Numbered from the stretch's first letter, positions 42,788 to 52,298 are shown. The stretch is 64,000 nt of DNA from Endozoicomonas montiporae CL-33 (GCF_001583435.1 NZ_CP013251.1:2005617-2069616), one strand, 5' to 3'. Notes: generated from the sequence alone by a model not told the origin. A program made the numbers and translations.

Positions 42788-42952
42788 TTACATTCTGAGC
42801 CAGATACCCAGAACAAAGAATACAACAGAGAGAGCCATTACCTTGCCGGTATCTTCCGGTTTGATGTCCTTGATCATCTCCGGATTTTTCTTTTTGATCA
42901 GGGCCGCGATAAAACCAATCACCGCAAATAAAATCAGACCCGCACCAATCAT
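42788..42952 (-). CDS. 54-residue two-span membrane protein
   Basis: This short gene starts at ATG 42952 with a strong AAAGGGGTGAG ribosome-binding site. It encodes MIGAGLILFAVIGFIAALIK (first span), a short charged loop (KKKNPEMIKDIKPED) and a second span (VMALSVVFFVLGIWL). It could be a holin-like or superinfection-exclusion protein. It is probably co-transcribed with the DUF2158 gene downstream. Confidence 0.7.
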   Translation of the reverse strand: MIGAGLILFAVIGFIAALIKKKNPEMIKDIKPEDTGKVMALSVVFFVLGIWLRM

Positions 42953-42963
42953 GTCTCACCCCT

Positions 42964-43317
42964 TTGAGTTTTTTTCGACTATGTAAACCTACCACTGCCA
43001 GCACCCTGGCTGCCATGGCGCAGGGCAAATTGCCGGCATTTTTAAAAAATCAGCCGCAGCCCGCAAAAAATCTGGCTCCCCGGGAAAAAAACACTCATTC
43101 GCCCCACCCACCTGCGGCCTTTTTGGCTCGTTTTGTGCAACTTTTCAGGGTGGGTGCAGTGCCTTCCAGCCCGCGCCAGTTGTGGCGTGTGCTATATAAA
43201 TCCTTTATTGCACGCAGTGCAGGAAAACGAAAGGGTGTGCAAGCTGGTTGCGTAAAACAGGATAAGGGAGGAATGCCGGAAAGGCGCAGAAATAGAAGGC
43301 TTGAGCCGTTTTTTTGA
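42964..43317 (+). CDS. possible basic protein of unknown function
   Basis: An open frame of up to 117 residues, with no good start or ribosome-binding site, ends GMPERRRNRRLEPFF. The C-terminal half (SSPRQLWRVLYKSFIARSAG, KRKGVQAGCV) is faintly like the Ash-type small proteins of satellite phages, so a real gene from an internal Met (43014) is possible. Otherwise the 390-bp stretch between 42953 and the tRNA shows nothing else coding. Confidence 0.3.
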   Translation: MSFFRLCKPTTASTLAAMAQGKLPAFLKNQPQPAKNLAPREKNTHSPHPPAAFLARFVQLFRVGAVPSSPRQLWRVLYKSFIARSAGKRKGVQAGCVKQDKGGMPERRRNRRLEPFF

Positions 43318-43341
43318 AAAATCAGACTTTTATTTGAAGAT

Positions 43342-43427
43342 TGGTACCGGTGGGCGGACTCGAACCGCCACGCCCAGAGGGCAAGTGATTTTGAATCACT
43401 CATGTCTACCAATTCCATCACACCGGC
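43342..43427 (-). tRNA. prophage-borne tRNA-Leu(CAA)
   Basis: This is a complete 86-nt class II tRNA on the minus strand. The acceptor is GCCGGTG with CACCGGT (G-T first pair), the D-loop is GATGGAATTGGTAGAC, the anticodon stem-loop is AGTGA-TTCAAAA-TCACT (anticodon CAA), the variable arm is GCCC...GGGC, the T arm is GGTTCGAGTCC and CCA is encoded. It differs from the split host tRNA-Leu mainly in the anticodon stem and variable arm. It lies inside the att sites, so it belongs to the prophage and can replace the broken host tRNA. No strong consensus promoter is seen upstream. Confidence 0.93.
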
Positions 43428-43455
43428 ACTGTATCACGCTGCAAATTTTTAACCT

Positions 43456-43560
43456 GTGTCAGCAGCATTTTGTTCCCTGTGTCAGAAAATTTTTTGACAC
43501 GGTTTTGACACAAATTAGCGATTTTTCGCCTTAAAACCCTTTTGACACATCGATGACACG
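43456..43560. promoter_or_regulatory. integrase arm-type binding sites, right end
   Basis: Repeats of TGACAC occur as TTTTGACACGG (43492-43502), TTTTGACACA (43503-43512), TTTTGACACA (43540-43549) and GATGACAC (43552-43559). Inverted copies TGTGTCAG lie at 43455-43462 and 43478-43485. The tandem TTGACACGG-TTTTGACAC matches the left-end pair at 9049-9066. Their spread about 100-200 bp from attR fits arm sites of a P2/HP1-type integrase and possibly Cox/IHF control. Confidence 0.65.
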
Positions 43561-43660
43561 AAGGCTTAAAAGGTTTTGTTTTCTATCTGTAGCTCTTTAT
43601 TTATAGGGCTTCTGCCGTTTTTCTGAAGTTGGAGAAAGTCGAGATTTAAAACCTTTTTCA

Positions 43661-43673
43661 GGATTTTGAATCC
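43661..43673. repeat. attR core
   Basis: GGATTTTGAATCC is identical to attL at 8988-9000. The bases to the right (CCTATGTCTACC) belong to the host tRNA-Leu 5' half, and the bases to the left are phage. Confidence 0.85.
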
Positions 43674-43702
43674 CCTATGTCTACCAATTTCATCACACCG
43701 GC
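43661..43702 (-). pseudogene. host tRNA-Leu(CAA), 5' half, separated by the prophage
   Basis: This is the minus-strand 5' part of tRNA-Leu: acceptor GCCGGTG, D-arm GATGAAATTGGTAGAC and anticodon stem GGGGA with loop TTCAAAA. After the core the sequence runs into phage DNA (TGAAAAAGG) with no restoring sequence. The matching 3' half is 34.7 kb away at 8943-9000. A promoter (43748-43775) still faces this half, so a truncated tRNA fragment may be transcribed. Confidence 0.88.
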
Positions 43703-43747
43703 AGAACGTTGTGGAAAGCTGCTCGCTGTCCCGTTCAGATGCTGCGT

Positions 43748-43775
43748 AGTATACTGAAAGCTCTTTGATTATCAA
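43748..43775 (-). promoter_or_regulatory. promoter of the split host tRNA-Leu
   Basis: On the minus strand the -35 is TTGATA (43775-43770), the spacer is 16 bp and the -10 is TATACT (43753-43748), 45 bases upstream of the tRNA 5' end. It is oriented away from queA. After integration it drives only the 5' half and reads into the prophage right end. Confidence 0.6.
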
Positions 43776-43897
43776 GGGCTTGTTTAAAAGTTCATGACCA
43801 AAGAGTCGGTGAACCGTGTTTAACACGCCTGACAGACTGCCGACTTTGCAGTATCCTTCACGACCTTCCCTGTAATTTGTAGACAAACCACACGTTC

Positions 43898-44926
43898 ATG
43901 CGCGTCAGTGATTTTGATTTTGATCTGCCTGATGAGCAGATTGCCCGTTTTCCTGCCAAGGAAAGAACCGGAAGCCGCCTGTTGTGCCTTGAGGGCGACT
44001 CGGGTGAGATCGCTCATCGTCAGTTTGCAGACATAGAAAGCTTTTTGAATCCCGGCGACCTGCTGGTGATGAACAATACCCGGGTGATTCCTGCCCGTCT
44101 GTTTGGTCGTAAGGAAACCGGCGGTAAACTGGAAGTTCTGATTGAGCGGGTATTGGAAGAGAAGAAGGTGCTGGCTCACGTTCGTTCCAGTAAATCCCCC
44201 AAGCCGGGCAGTCGTATTTATCTGGCGGATGACCAGATTATGGCTGAAGTGACCGGGCGACAGGGCACGCTGTTCCTGATCGACTTCGACAAGCCGGTTC
44301 TGCCACAGTTGCAGGAATACGGACATATGCCTCTGCCTCCTTATATAGACCGTGAAGATGGCAGTGCTGACCGGTTGCGCTATCAGACCGTTTTCGCCGA
44401 AAAAGACGGTGCTGTTGCAGCTCCTACCGCCGGACTGCATTTTGATGAAGCCATGCTGGAACGTCTGGAAAAGAAAGGCGTTAATAAAGCGTTTGTAACC
44501 TTGCACGTTGGTTCTGGTACGTTTCAGCCGGTGCGGGTCGATAATATTGCCGACCATGAAATGCATTCGGAATACATTGAAGTGCCTGAAGCGGTTTGTC
44601 AGGCGGTTCGTGAAACCCGTGCCCGCGGTAATAAAGTGGTGGCAGTGGGTACCACGTCGGTGCGCAGTCTGGAATCGGCATCGACTTCCGGCGAGATCCA
44701 ACCTTTTACCGGCGATACCGACATCTTTATCTATCCCGGTTATCAGTTCCGTTCGGTCGATGCCATGATCACCAACTTCCATCTGCCGCAGTCTACTCTG
44801 CTGATGCTGGTGAGTGCCTTTTCTGGTCAGGAAGCCATTCTTGACGCTTATAACGAAGCGGTGAAAGAAGGCTATCGCTTCTTCAGTTATGGCGATGCCA
44901 TGTGGTTAACCAGAAAGAGTGGTTAA
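43898..44926 (+). CDS. queA: S-adenosylmethionine:tRNA ribosyltransferase-isomerase
   Basis: This 342-residue QueA, the normal length, transfers and rearranges the ribosyl part of SAM onto preQ1 in tRNA to make epoxyqueuosine. Conserved start is [20 protein letters not shown], with middle motifs [14 protein letters not shown] and [15 protein letters not shown] and the C-terminal [19 protein letters not shown]. It is followed by tgt, the preceding step of the pathway, and lies beside the tRNA-Leu as in other gammaproteobacteria. Confidence 0.97.
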   Translation: MRVSDFDFDLPDEQIARFPAKERTGSRLLCLEGDSGEIAHRQFADIESFLNPGDLLVMNNTRVIPARLFGRKETGGKLEVLIERVLEEKKVLAHVRSSKSPKPGSRIYLADDQIMAEVTGRQGTLFLIDFDKPVLPQLQEYGHMPLPPYIDREDGSADRLRYQTVFAEKDGAVAAPTAGLHFDEAMLERLEKKGVNKAFVTLHVGSGTFQPVRVDNIADHEMHSEYIEVPEAVCQAVRETRARGNKVVAVGTTSVRSLESASTSGEIQPFTGDTDIFIYPGYQFRSVDAMITNFHLPQSTLLMLVSAFSGQEAILDAYNEAVKEGYRFFSYGDAMWLTRKSG

Positions 44927-45026
44927 CACGCAAAGAATTCTGATCAGCCCTTGAAGTTTATGGGATTTATACCCATTAACCTGTCTATTGCCTGAATACA
45001 GCCACAGCCTGTTTAGCTGTGGCTGA

Positions 45027-46175
<1,149 letters not shown>

Positions 46176-46315
46176 TGCTGTCCGCTGTTAACGGTTTTTA
46201 CCAAAGTGCTGCAGTCATTGTTCGGGAGCTGTTCCTGATGGATTGCTTCCTGATAGAGTGCTTCCTGATAAGGAAAGCAGCACGATTTATAACTTCCAAG
46301 AGCAAGGAGTAGTCA

Positions 46316-46648
46316 ATGATTCCATTTATCAGCCCGGCGTTTGCTGACGGCGCAGTACCAGCAGGTCCAAGCATGATGGGACAACTGATCATGCTGGGTG
46401 GCTTTGTACTGATTTTCTGGTTGCTGATCTGGCGTCCACAGTCCAAGCGTGCCAAAGAACACAAAAACCTGATTGCCGGACTGAACAAGGGTGATGAGGT
46501 GGTGACCACCGGCGGTATTCTGGGCAAAGTCACCAATAGTACTGAAGAGTTTGTCACTCTGCAGGTGGCTGACAACATGGAGCTGAACTTTCAGAAAGCG
46601 TCTGTAGCGGCTACCCTGCCTAAGGGCACGATCAAGGCGATCAAATAA
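46316..46648 (+). CDS. yajC: Sec translocon accessory protein YajC
   Basis: This 110-residue YajC has one membrane segment (about 22-42, LIMLGGFVLIFWLLIWRPQ), followed by the conserved RPQSKRAKEHKNLIAGLNKG and GDEVVTTGGILGKV. It forms a complex with SecDF. It sits upstream of secD as in most gammaproteobacteria, with a terminator or attenuator between. Confidence 0.95.
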   Translation: MIPFISPAFADGAVPAGPSMMGQLIMLGGFVLIFWLLIWRPQSKRAKEHKNLIAGLNKGDEVVTTGGILGKVTNSTEEFVTLQVADNMELNFQKASVAATLPKGTIKAIK

Positions 46649-46689
46649 ATAAACGACGGGCTGCTGGCTCGTGCGTTTATGTTACTGCG

Positions 46690-46717
46690 CCGGGAATGAT
46701 GAATTCCCGGTTTTTTT
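46690..46717 (+). terminator. terminator/attenuator between yajC and secD
   Basis: The stem CCGGGAA with TTCCCGG around TGATGAA is followed by seven T, 40 bp after the yajC stop codon. Partial readthrough would keep secDF expression below that of yajC. Confidence 0.82.
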
Positions 46718-46781
46718 GGAGAAATGGATATAGTCGGGCGATCCGACGATTCATACTTAAAATATCAGGAACCGGTGAGCC

Positions 46782-48653
46782 ATGCTCAATCGTTATCCCC
46801 TGTGGAAATACCTGCTCATAGCATTTGTTGTGGTACTGGGGTTTATTTACTCCCTGCCCAACCTTTACCCCGATGATCCGGCAATTCAGATTTCCGGCTC
46901 CAGCTCTTCAACCGTGCTGGAACCGGCTGTGTTGGAACGGGCTGAAAAGACCCTCAATGAGGCGGGTATTGCTATTAAAGCCGCCGAAGGCGACGAACGC
47001 ACCCAAATGATCCGTCTGGTTCAGGCCGATCAGCAGCAACTGGCCAGAAGTCTGGTTAAAGATGCACTGGGTGATGATTATGTCGTTGCGCTGAACCTTG
47101 CGCCAACAACCCCTGACTGGCTGACTGCTATTGGTGCTTACCCAATGAAACTGGGTCTGGACTTGTCAGGTGGTGTGCACTTCCTGCTGGAGGTCGATAC
47201 TGACCGGGCAGTGAAGCAGCGACTGGATATTGCCAACAGCGAAATTCGTGCCCAGCTGCGTCAGGAACGTCTGCGTTATCGCACCATGCCGGAACGTGAA
47301 GACGGTGCCCGTCAGCTGGCCTTTCTGGATGCGGCTACCCGCAATGCCGCCCAGCGCGTGATTGCCCGTGAAAACCCTGATCTGCAAGTTGAGACTGACG
47401 ATCAGGGTGAACGTTATGTTGTGTCTTTTGGCTTCAGTGAACAACGTATTCGTGAACTGGAAGACGACGCTGTACGTCAGAACCTGACGTCTATCCGTAA
47501 CCGTGTGGACGAACTGGGTGTGTCCGAGCCGCTGGTTCAGCGACAGGGTCGCAACAACATTGTGGTGCAGTTGCCGGGTGTTCAGGACACTGCAGAAGCC
47601 AAGCGTATTCTGGGTCAGACTGCGAACCTTGAGTTCCGTCTGGAAGCGCTGCCCAATGCAGCACGCACCAGTACAGAGGCTTTCTCGTTCCGCGATGAGC
47701 GTCGTCCGGATGCATTACTTGAGCGTGACATCATCATCACCGGTGACCGTGTTTCCAGCGCCCAGTCTAACTTCGATTCCGAAAGTGGTCAGCCGCAGGT
47801 TAACATCAACCTGGATACCACCGGTGGTCGTCGTATGAACGATGCGACCCGTGGCAACATTGGTCGTTCCATGGCGGTGCTGTTTATTGAACAGAAGCCG
47901 ACGACTCGTGTCGAGACCCAGGAAATCGACGGGGAAATGGTGCGTCTTGAGGTGCCTGGCTTCCGTGAAGAAAAGCACATCATCAGTCTGGCGACTATTC
48001 AGTCTGCATTGGGTAACCAGTTCCGTATTACGGGTCTGAACTCTGTGGCGGAAGCGTCTGAACTGGCGCTGTTGCTGCGTGCAGGTTCTCTGGCGGCGCC
48101 GATGTACTTCGTCGAAGAGCGAACTGTGGGTCCAAGTCTCGGTGCTGAAAACATCAAGATGGGTGTTGATTCCACACTGATGGGTCTTGGTCTGATCGTC
48201 ATGTTCATGATTGTGGTCTATCGCGTGTTTGGCCTGCTGGCGAATATCGCGCTGACCATCAATCTTATGCTGTTGCTGGCGGTAATGAGCCTGTTTGGCG
48301 CCACCCTGACTATGCCGGGTATTGCCGGTATCGTACTGACTCTGGGTATGGCAGTAGATGCCAACGTGTTGGTGTTCTCGCGTATTCGTGAAGAAATAAA
48401 GCTGGGCCGTCCGATACAGCGAGCCATTCACGATGGTTACGATCGTGCCTTTATCTCCATCTTCGACGGTAACATTACCACCCTGCTGGTCGGTGTGATT
48501 CTGTTTGCGGTGGGTACCGGCCCGATTAAAGGTTTTGCCGTGACTCTGTCCATCGGTATCTTAACGTCCATGTTCACTGCGATTATGGTGACCCGTTCAC
48601 TGGTTAACCTGGTGTACGGTGGTCGTCGTGACCTGAAGAAACTGAACATCTGA
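46782..48653 (+). CDS. secD: protein translocase subunit SecD
   Basis: This 623-residue SecD has one N-terminal membrane segment, then the large periplasmic P1 domain (LGLDLSGGVHFLLEVDTD, later NRVDELGVSEPLVQRQG), then five membrane segments. The conserved GMAVDANVLVFSRIREE motif in TM4 carries the Asp used in proton-driven pulling of preproteins. It is 10 bases upstream of secF. Confidence 0.97.
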   Translation: MLNRYPLWKYLLIAFVVVLGFIYSLPNLYPDDPAIQISGSSSSTVLEPAVLERAEKTLNEAGIAIKAAEGDERTQMIRLVQADQQQLARSLVKDALGDDYVVALNLAPTTPDWLTAIGAYPMKLGLDLSGGVHFLLEVDTDRAVKQRLDIANSEIRAQLRQERLRYRTMPEREDGARQLAFLDAATRNAAQRVIARENPDLQVETDDQGERYVVSFGFSEQRIRELEDDAVRQNLTSIRNRVDELGVSEPLVQRQGRNNIVVQLPGVQDTAEAKRILGQTANLEFRLEALPNAARTSTEAFSFRDERRPDALLERDIIITGDRVSSAQSNFDSESGQPQVNINLDTTGGRRMNDATRGNIGRSMAVLFIEQKPTTRVETQEIDGEMVRLEVPGFREEKHIISLATIQSALGNQFRITGLNSVAEASELALLLRAGSLAAPMYFVEERTVGPSLGAENIKMGVDSTLMGLGLIVMFMIVVYRVFGLLANIALTINLMLLLAVMSLFGATLTMPGIAGIVLTLGMAVDANVLVFSRIREEIKLGRPIQRAIHDGYDRAFISIFDGNITTLLVGVILFAVGTGPIKGFAVTLSIGILTSMFTAIMVTRSLVNLVYGGRRDLKKLNI

Positions 48654-48663
48654 GGTGACAGCG

Positions 48664-49587
48664 ATGACTGATAAGACAGATGAAAAAATCATAAACTTTA
48701 TGCGCCTGCGCTTCATCGCTACCATCCTTTCGGTGGTGCTGGTGGCGGGTTCTATCGTGTCCCTGGCGACCAAAGGTTTGAGCTGGGGGCTGGACTTTAC
48801 CGGCGGTACGCTGATCGAGCTGGTGTATGATAACCCTGTATCCACAGAGGAGATTCGTGAACAGCTGGTTGATTCTGGCTATACGGACGCTGTCGTGCAG
48901 GAGTTTGGCTCTGCGCAGGATATTCTGGTACGTATGCCGGGTGAAGACCCTGGGCTTGCCCGGGTGTTGTCTGAGCTGCTGAACGACCAGTATGACGGTG
49001 TGGTCGAGGTGAAACGCGTTGAGTTCGTTGGCCCGCAGGTCGGCGAGCAGCTGCGTGAGCAGGGCGGTCTGGGTATGCTGTTGGCGCTGGGCATGGTAAT
49101 GCTCTACATTGCTTTCCGCTTCCAGTTCAAGTTCTCCGTAGGTGCGGTTCTGGCGCTGGCGCACGACTCTATTATTGCCATGGGTCTGTTCTCGGTGCTG
49201 GGTATTCAGTTTGACCTGACTGTTCTGGCTGCGATTCTGGCACTGGTGGGTTACTCCCTGAACGATACCATTATCGTATACGACCGTGTTCGTGAGAACT
49301 TCCGCAAGCGCCGCAAGGGTTCGCCGGTAGAAATCATCAATGTGTCCCTGACCCAGACTCTGGGTCGTACATTGGCGACTTCCGGTACCACCTTGATGGT
49401 GCTGATGGCGTTGTTCCTGTTTGGTGGTGAAATGATTAATGGTTTTGCCACCATGCTGATTGCCGGTGTACTGGTGGGTACCTACTCATCCATCTACATT
49501 GCATCGAACCTGTTGCTGTACATGAACATCAGTCGTGAAGATCTGGTGGTACCAGTGAAGGAAGATGAGGTTGATGAGCGTCCATAA
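48664..49587 (+). CDS. secF: protein translocase subunit SecF
   Basis: This 307-residue SecF read from ATG 48664 (GAGG lies 8 bases upstream) has an N-terminal membrane segment, then LSWGLDFTGGTLIELVYDNP, a periplasmic domain, and the conserved VGYSLNDTIIVYDRVRENFR of TM4. It works with SecD as a proton-driven motor for late steps of export. Confidence 0.97.
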   Translation: MTDKTDEKIINFMRLRFIATILSVVLVAGSIVSLATKGLSWGLDFTGGTLIELVYDNPVSTEEIREQLVDSGYTDAVVQEFGSAQDILVRMPGEDPGLARVLSELLNDQYDGVVEVKRVEFVGPQVGEQLREQGGLGMLLALGMVMLYIAFRFQFKFSVGAVLALAHDSIIAMGLFSVLGIQFDLTVLAAILALVGYSLNDTIIVYDRVRENFRKRRKGSPVEIINVSLTQTLGRTLATSGTTLMVLMALFLFGGEMINGFATMLIAGVLVGTYSSIYIASNLLLYMNISREDLVVPVKEDEVDERP

Positions 49588-49940
49588 AAGGTGCTGTTCA
49601 CTCTTCGAAGCGGTTCACACGACTTTCTTCAGAAAAAACAGATTATGTTCGGTAATCCGAAGTTGTTTAGCGAAGTGCTCTAGCGTGTCTGTCCGTTTAT
49701 AACGAAAGCCGTGGGGGCGTTAAGCAAACACCTCGACGGCCTCTGTTTTTGCTGTTTGGATACTAGCATTCCAGACAGCAGAAACATTAATGAACTGTGT
49801 AATGCCAATTCCACCTTCTGAGTAACTCACTCCACAAGCCCTGTTGTCACTGGATTTATATTTTTGATAATAAAGTACAAGAAAGGGCTTATTGGAACGT
49901 TAGTTACTCATAGATGTTTGGCCGCGTTCGGCCTGGGGCG
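49588..49940. other. non-coding stretch after secF
   Basis: Apart from the hairpin at 49745-49785 I see no gene, RNA or repeat in this stretch. It marks the start of the mobile-element island. Confidence 0.6.
49745..49785 (+). terminator. hairpin downstream of secF
   Basis: GTTTTTGCTGTTTGG with CCAGACAGCAGAAAC forms a 15-bp stem with two mismatches, about 160 bp after secF. A closely related hairpin lies downstream of suhB at 61466-61509. Both carry the word ACATTAATG next to them. The two may derive from one ancestral secF-suhB terminator. Confidence 0.4.
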
Positions 49941-50106
49941 CTTCTAAACATGAATTGCGCAGCCATTCAGAATCACGGGAGCTGCGTTGGAACTCCTTGC
50001 AATAGCTCGTTATTACTCGTCGTACCGCCTTTGTGCCCTTCAGGGTATTGTCCCGTGACCCATATGACGTGCTCATGGTCATATTTAGAAAGCGGAATTG
50101 GTATAA
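49941..50106. repeat. MITE-like repeat, copy 1
   Basis: This non-coding repeat of about 165 bp is shared with 50303-50465 in the same orientation. Common blocks are CTTCTAAACATGAATTGCGC, GCAATAGC, TATTACTCGTCGT and GCTCATGGTCATATTTAGAA. Its ends are inverted repeats (TCTAAACATGA with TCATATTTAGA). The outer left AATTCCG is missing in this copy, so it may be slightly truncated. Confidence 0.7.
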
Positions 50107-50302
50107 CACTGCATACCATCAGGAGCTGTTATGATTTTCCCCTTATCTGGATGTGTGCAAAACCCTCCACTGCAGTAATCAGGGTCATTGTCATCACCTT
50201 CCTTTTTCTTGTGCCAAAAAGTCGTAGCCCCACTACAGTAATATGGATGCGGAGGGGAGGGCTGCAAAGTGATGCGAGCAAGAATGACGGTAACTACTGC
50301 TA
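50107..50302 (-). other. possible remnant of a Cys-rich secreted protein gene
   Basis: Between the two repeats a minus-strand frame of about 60 codons encodes two similar Cys motifs (YYCSGATTFW and DYCSGGFCTHPD) and then runs into repeat copy 1. There is no start signal. It may be the tail of a small Cys-rich exported protein, but this is a weak call. Confidence 0.25.
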
Positions 50303-50465
50303 ATACTAATTCCGTCTTCTAAACATGAATTGCGCAGCCATTCCAAACCGCTGGTTCTGCGTCAGAACTCCTCGCAATAGCCAGCTATTACTCGTCGTTC
50401 TTCCTTGCCCAGCGATTTGGATTGGCTTGCTCATGGTCATATTTAGAAAACGGAATTGGTATAAC
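50303..50465. repeat. MITE-like repeat, copy 2
   Basis: This is the second copy of the repeat at 49941, with both ends present. The left end ATACTAATTCCGTCTTCTAA and the right end are inverted repeats of about 26 bp with four mismatches (AATTCCGTCTTCTAAACATGA against AATTCCGTTTTCTAAATATGA on the other strand). There is no coding capacity. This is the layout of a miniature inverted-repeat element. From 50466 to 50788 nothing further is recognised. Confidence 0.75.
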
Positions 50466-50788
50466 TGTTGAAAAGCATAGGCCTGCTCCTCATCCTCCTG
50501 ATGAATATGGAGGGCAGCGACCTTGTTTGAAAGCCTTGATGATTGAAAAGGCGTGGCAGCGTTTCGTGTGTTGAAAGTTCTCAGGTGCAACTCCGGGTAG
50601 CTGCTATGCTTTCTCATTCTTTGGACATATCAACAAGTTGTCAGCTATTCCCGCTGAATATACGTCTTAAGACGTTTAAGTTGGTGTAGGCAAGGAACAT
50701 TTAATACGTTCAGGGAGTGTCCTTCACTTCCAGCGAATCTTGAACGAACAAAAATTTTGAACCCTGAAACCAGACTGCCCCACATTCT

Positions 50789-52150
50789 TTATGAACTGTC
50801 GTAAGGCACTATTCCCGCGACGGTACGGCTAATGATGGCATCAAACAACCCTTCCCAGGTTTTGATCAGCCAGGTCTGGAAATAACCTTTCATCAACTCC
50901 CACAGATGTATTCGTACACCTCGCGTTCGTTCTTTCAGGGCTTTTTGAAACTCCGGGCTGCCCAGTTGTTGCAGCTGGTCAACCAGAAAGGCCAGTACCG
51001 TCAGGTAAGCCAGATTGGTGGCAAGGTGCTGTTCACCGTGCCCGTAGTTGTGCTCAAGGTGGTAGTCTTGTTTCTTCAGGGTATTGAACGTTTGGTTTTC
51101 AATGTGCCATCGGCATCGTCCTCCTTTCATCAGGGCTTCAATGGTCTTTTCTGTCAGAGGTATGTCAGTGATCCAACTCCAGGTGTGACGATCACCTTTT
51201 TTGTCCGTCTCAACAAAATCCAGCACGTTGACATGCTCAACGGGGTTAGACTTGTTGAGGGGCACATCGTTAGTAAAACGATACCAGTACTTGATGCCAG
51301 TCACCGGGTCAGTTTTGAGGCAACGTGCCACTTTTCCTTGCTTATCCAGTTCATCTACAGCTTCAATCAGCGAGCCGTGATTGCCGTCTTTCGCAATGAT
51401 AATGTAATGCCAGCCGTAACTCTTGATCAGGCGGATAGTTGGTCCGTCAGCATACAAGCCATCCAGTACGATAATCAGTTTCAGGTAGGGGTGGTCTTTT
51501 TTTACGTTGGCAAGAAAGCGCTTAAGGGCACTCTTTTCACAGTCGTTCTTGGTACAACCATCCTGTCGTACAATAGCTTCGGGAGCCAATGGTATAACGA
51601 CTTTCTGGTCGGGGTGGACAATGCAACCGCCCATCAGCTGGTGATAATAAGCCTCATTGGCTTTGCCCTGATTTTTTACGCAGCAGTCGTCGCAGTGTAG
51701 CTTTCCGGAGAAGAAGGTTTGTGTACCATCAATGGCCAGCAAATAATGGTTTTTAAGGTGGCCGATGTGAAACTCAAACTTCTGCAGGTGCCCCGAACGC
51801 TGAAAGCGTGAGAAGATTTTTTTGTAAGGCTTCTGAAACCAGTGTGGAGAAAGCTGGTCAAGTACTTCTCGCATCCGGGTGTCACTGGGAACTCTGCCAT
51901 TGACGACATCAAACAGGGTTTCCAGATTGTGAGCCTGGACAGGGTCTTCCCTTTGGCTATCAAAGCGGAGCATGGACGGCATTTTCATTTGCATCATGGC
52001 AAAAGCGGACTTGGCAAAGTTGCCAAAGGGAATGCCATTCTTGCAGTGATTAGGTCGGTGATCGGGAATGTCAACCAGACAGTCAGTAACCTCTTTAATA
52101 AGGTGGCTGGCAGTCAGGTGCGTGCAATTTTTTTGAATGGGCTTGGCCAT
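50789..52150 (-). CDS. DDE transposase (IS4/ISNCY-like)
   Basis: This intact 453-residue DDE transposase has acidic residues visible in LLAIDGTQTF (first Asp), IIVLDGLYADGPT (second Asp) and GGRCRWHIENQTFNTLKKQD (Glu). The WHIENQTFNTLK motif with a downstream HNYGHGEQHLATNLAYLT is typical of a group close to IS4/ISNCY. Ends of the element could not be fixed: no clear inverted repeats or target duplication were found around it. Confidence 0.85.
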   Translation of the reverse strand: MAKPIQKNCTHLTASHLIKEVTDCLVDIPDHRPNHCKNGIPFGNFAKSAFAMMQMKMPSMLRFDSQREDPVQAHNLETLFDVVNGRVPSDTRMREVLDQLSPHWFQKPYKKIFSRFQRSGHLQKFEFHIGHLKNHYLLAIDGTQTFFSGKLHCDDCCVKNQGKANEAYYHQLMGGCIVHPDQKVVIPLAPEAIVRQDGCTKNDCEKSALKRFLANVKKDHPYLKLIIVLDGLYADGPTIRLIKSYGWHYIIIAKDGNHGSLIEAVDELDKQGKVARCLKTDPVTGIKYWYRFTNDVPLNKSNPVEHVNVLDFVETDKKGDRHTWSWITDIPLTEKTIEALMKGGRCRWHIENQTFNTLKKQDYHLEHNYGHGEQHLATNLAYLTVLAFLVDQLQQLGSPEFQKALKERTRGVRIHLWELMKGYFQTWLIKTWEGLFDAIISRTVAGIVPYDSS

Positions 52151-52298
52151 GGTTGCAACCGGTCAGATCATGCAGCATAAGGTCAAAAATAGTCGTTCAA
52201 TTGTGCGGTTGCAGATTTTGGTAGTGGCACAGTTCTGTGATTCTAGCCCTGTCTGCTAAAATACGACATTCGGCAACTTTGAAAAATGCGGTTTAAAA

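Larger units (their letters stand above)
8988..43673. mobile_element. P2/HP1-like myovirus prophage integrated in tRNA-Leu(CAA)
   Basis: The element is 34.7 kb, bounded by the 13-bp direct repeat GGATTTTGAATCC (attL 8988-9000, attR 43661-43673), which is the anticodon loop of a host tRNA-Leu. It contains integrase, repressor, replication, late activator, portal, terminase, scaffold, capsid, contractile tail, lysis, baseplate and tailspike genes in P2/HP1-like order, with no broken structural gene seen. It also carries a Dam methylase, three small-gene cassettes and a full tRNA-Leu. It appears to be an intact prophage, but whether it can excise is unknown. Confidence 0.92.

Noticed and set aside
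42744..43028. Longer open frames on both strands around 42744-43028
   Set aside because: They lack ribosome-binding sites and natural composition. The 54-residue membrane protein on the minus strand (42788-42952) has a strong ribosome-binding site and clear membrane spans.
8943..43376. A 32-bp identity (TGGTACCGGTGGGCGGACTC and on) between the left tRNA half and the phage tRNA as the att site
   Set aside because: It reflects homology of two tRNA-Leu 3' ends. Using it as att would leave the 5' half at 43661-43702 unexplained and the left half's variable arm without origin, whereas the 13-bp anticodon core explains both flanks with a perfect stem.
43440..43660. A consensus promoter for the phage tRNA-Leu
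   Set aside because: Candidate -35 words (CTGACA) are the arm-type repeats and no well-spaced -10 precedes the tRNA, so no promoter is claimed.
44999..45025. Hairpin CAGCCACAG/CTGTGGCTG between queA and tgt as a terminator
   Set aside because: No T-run follows and it lies just before the tgt ribosome-binding site; it may affect tgt expression but is not supported as a terminator.
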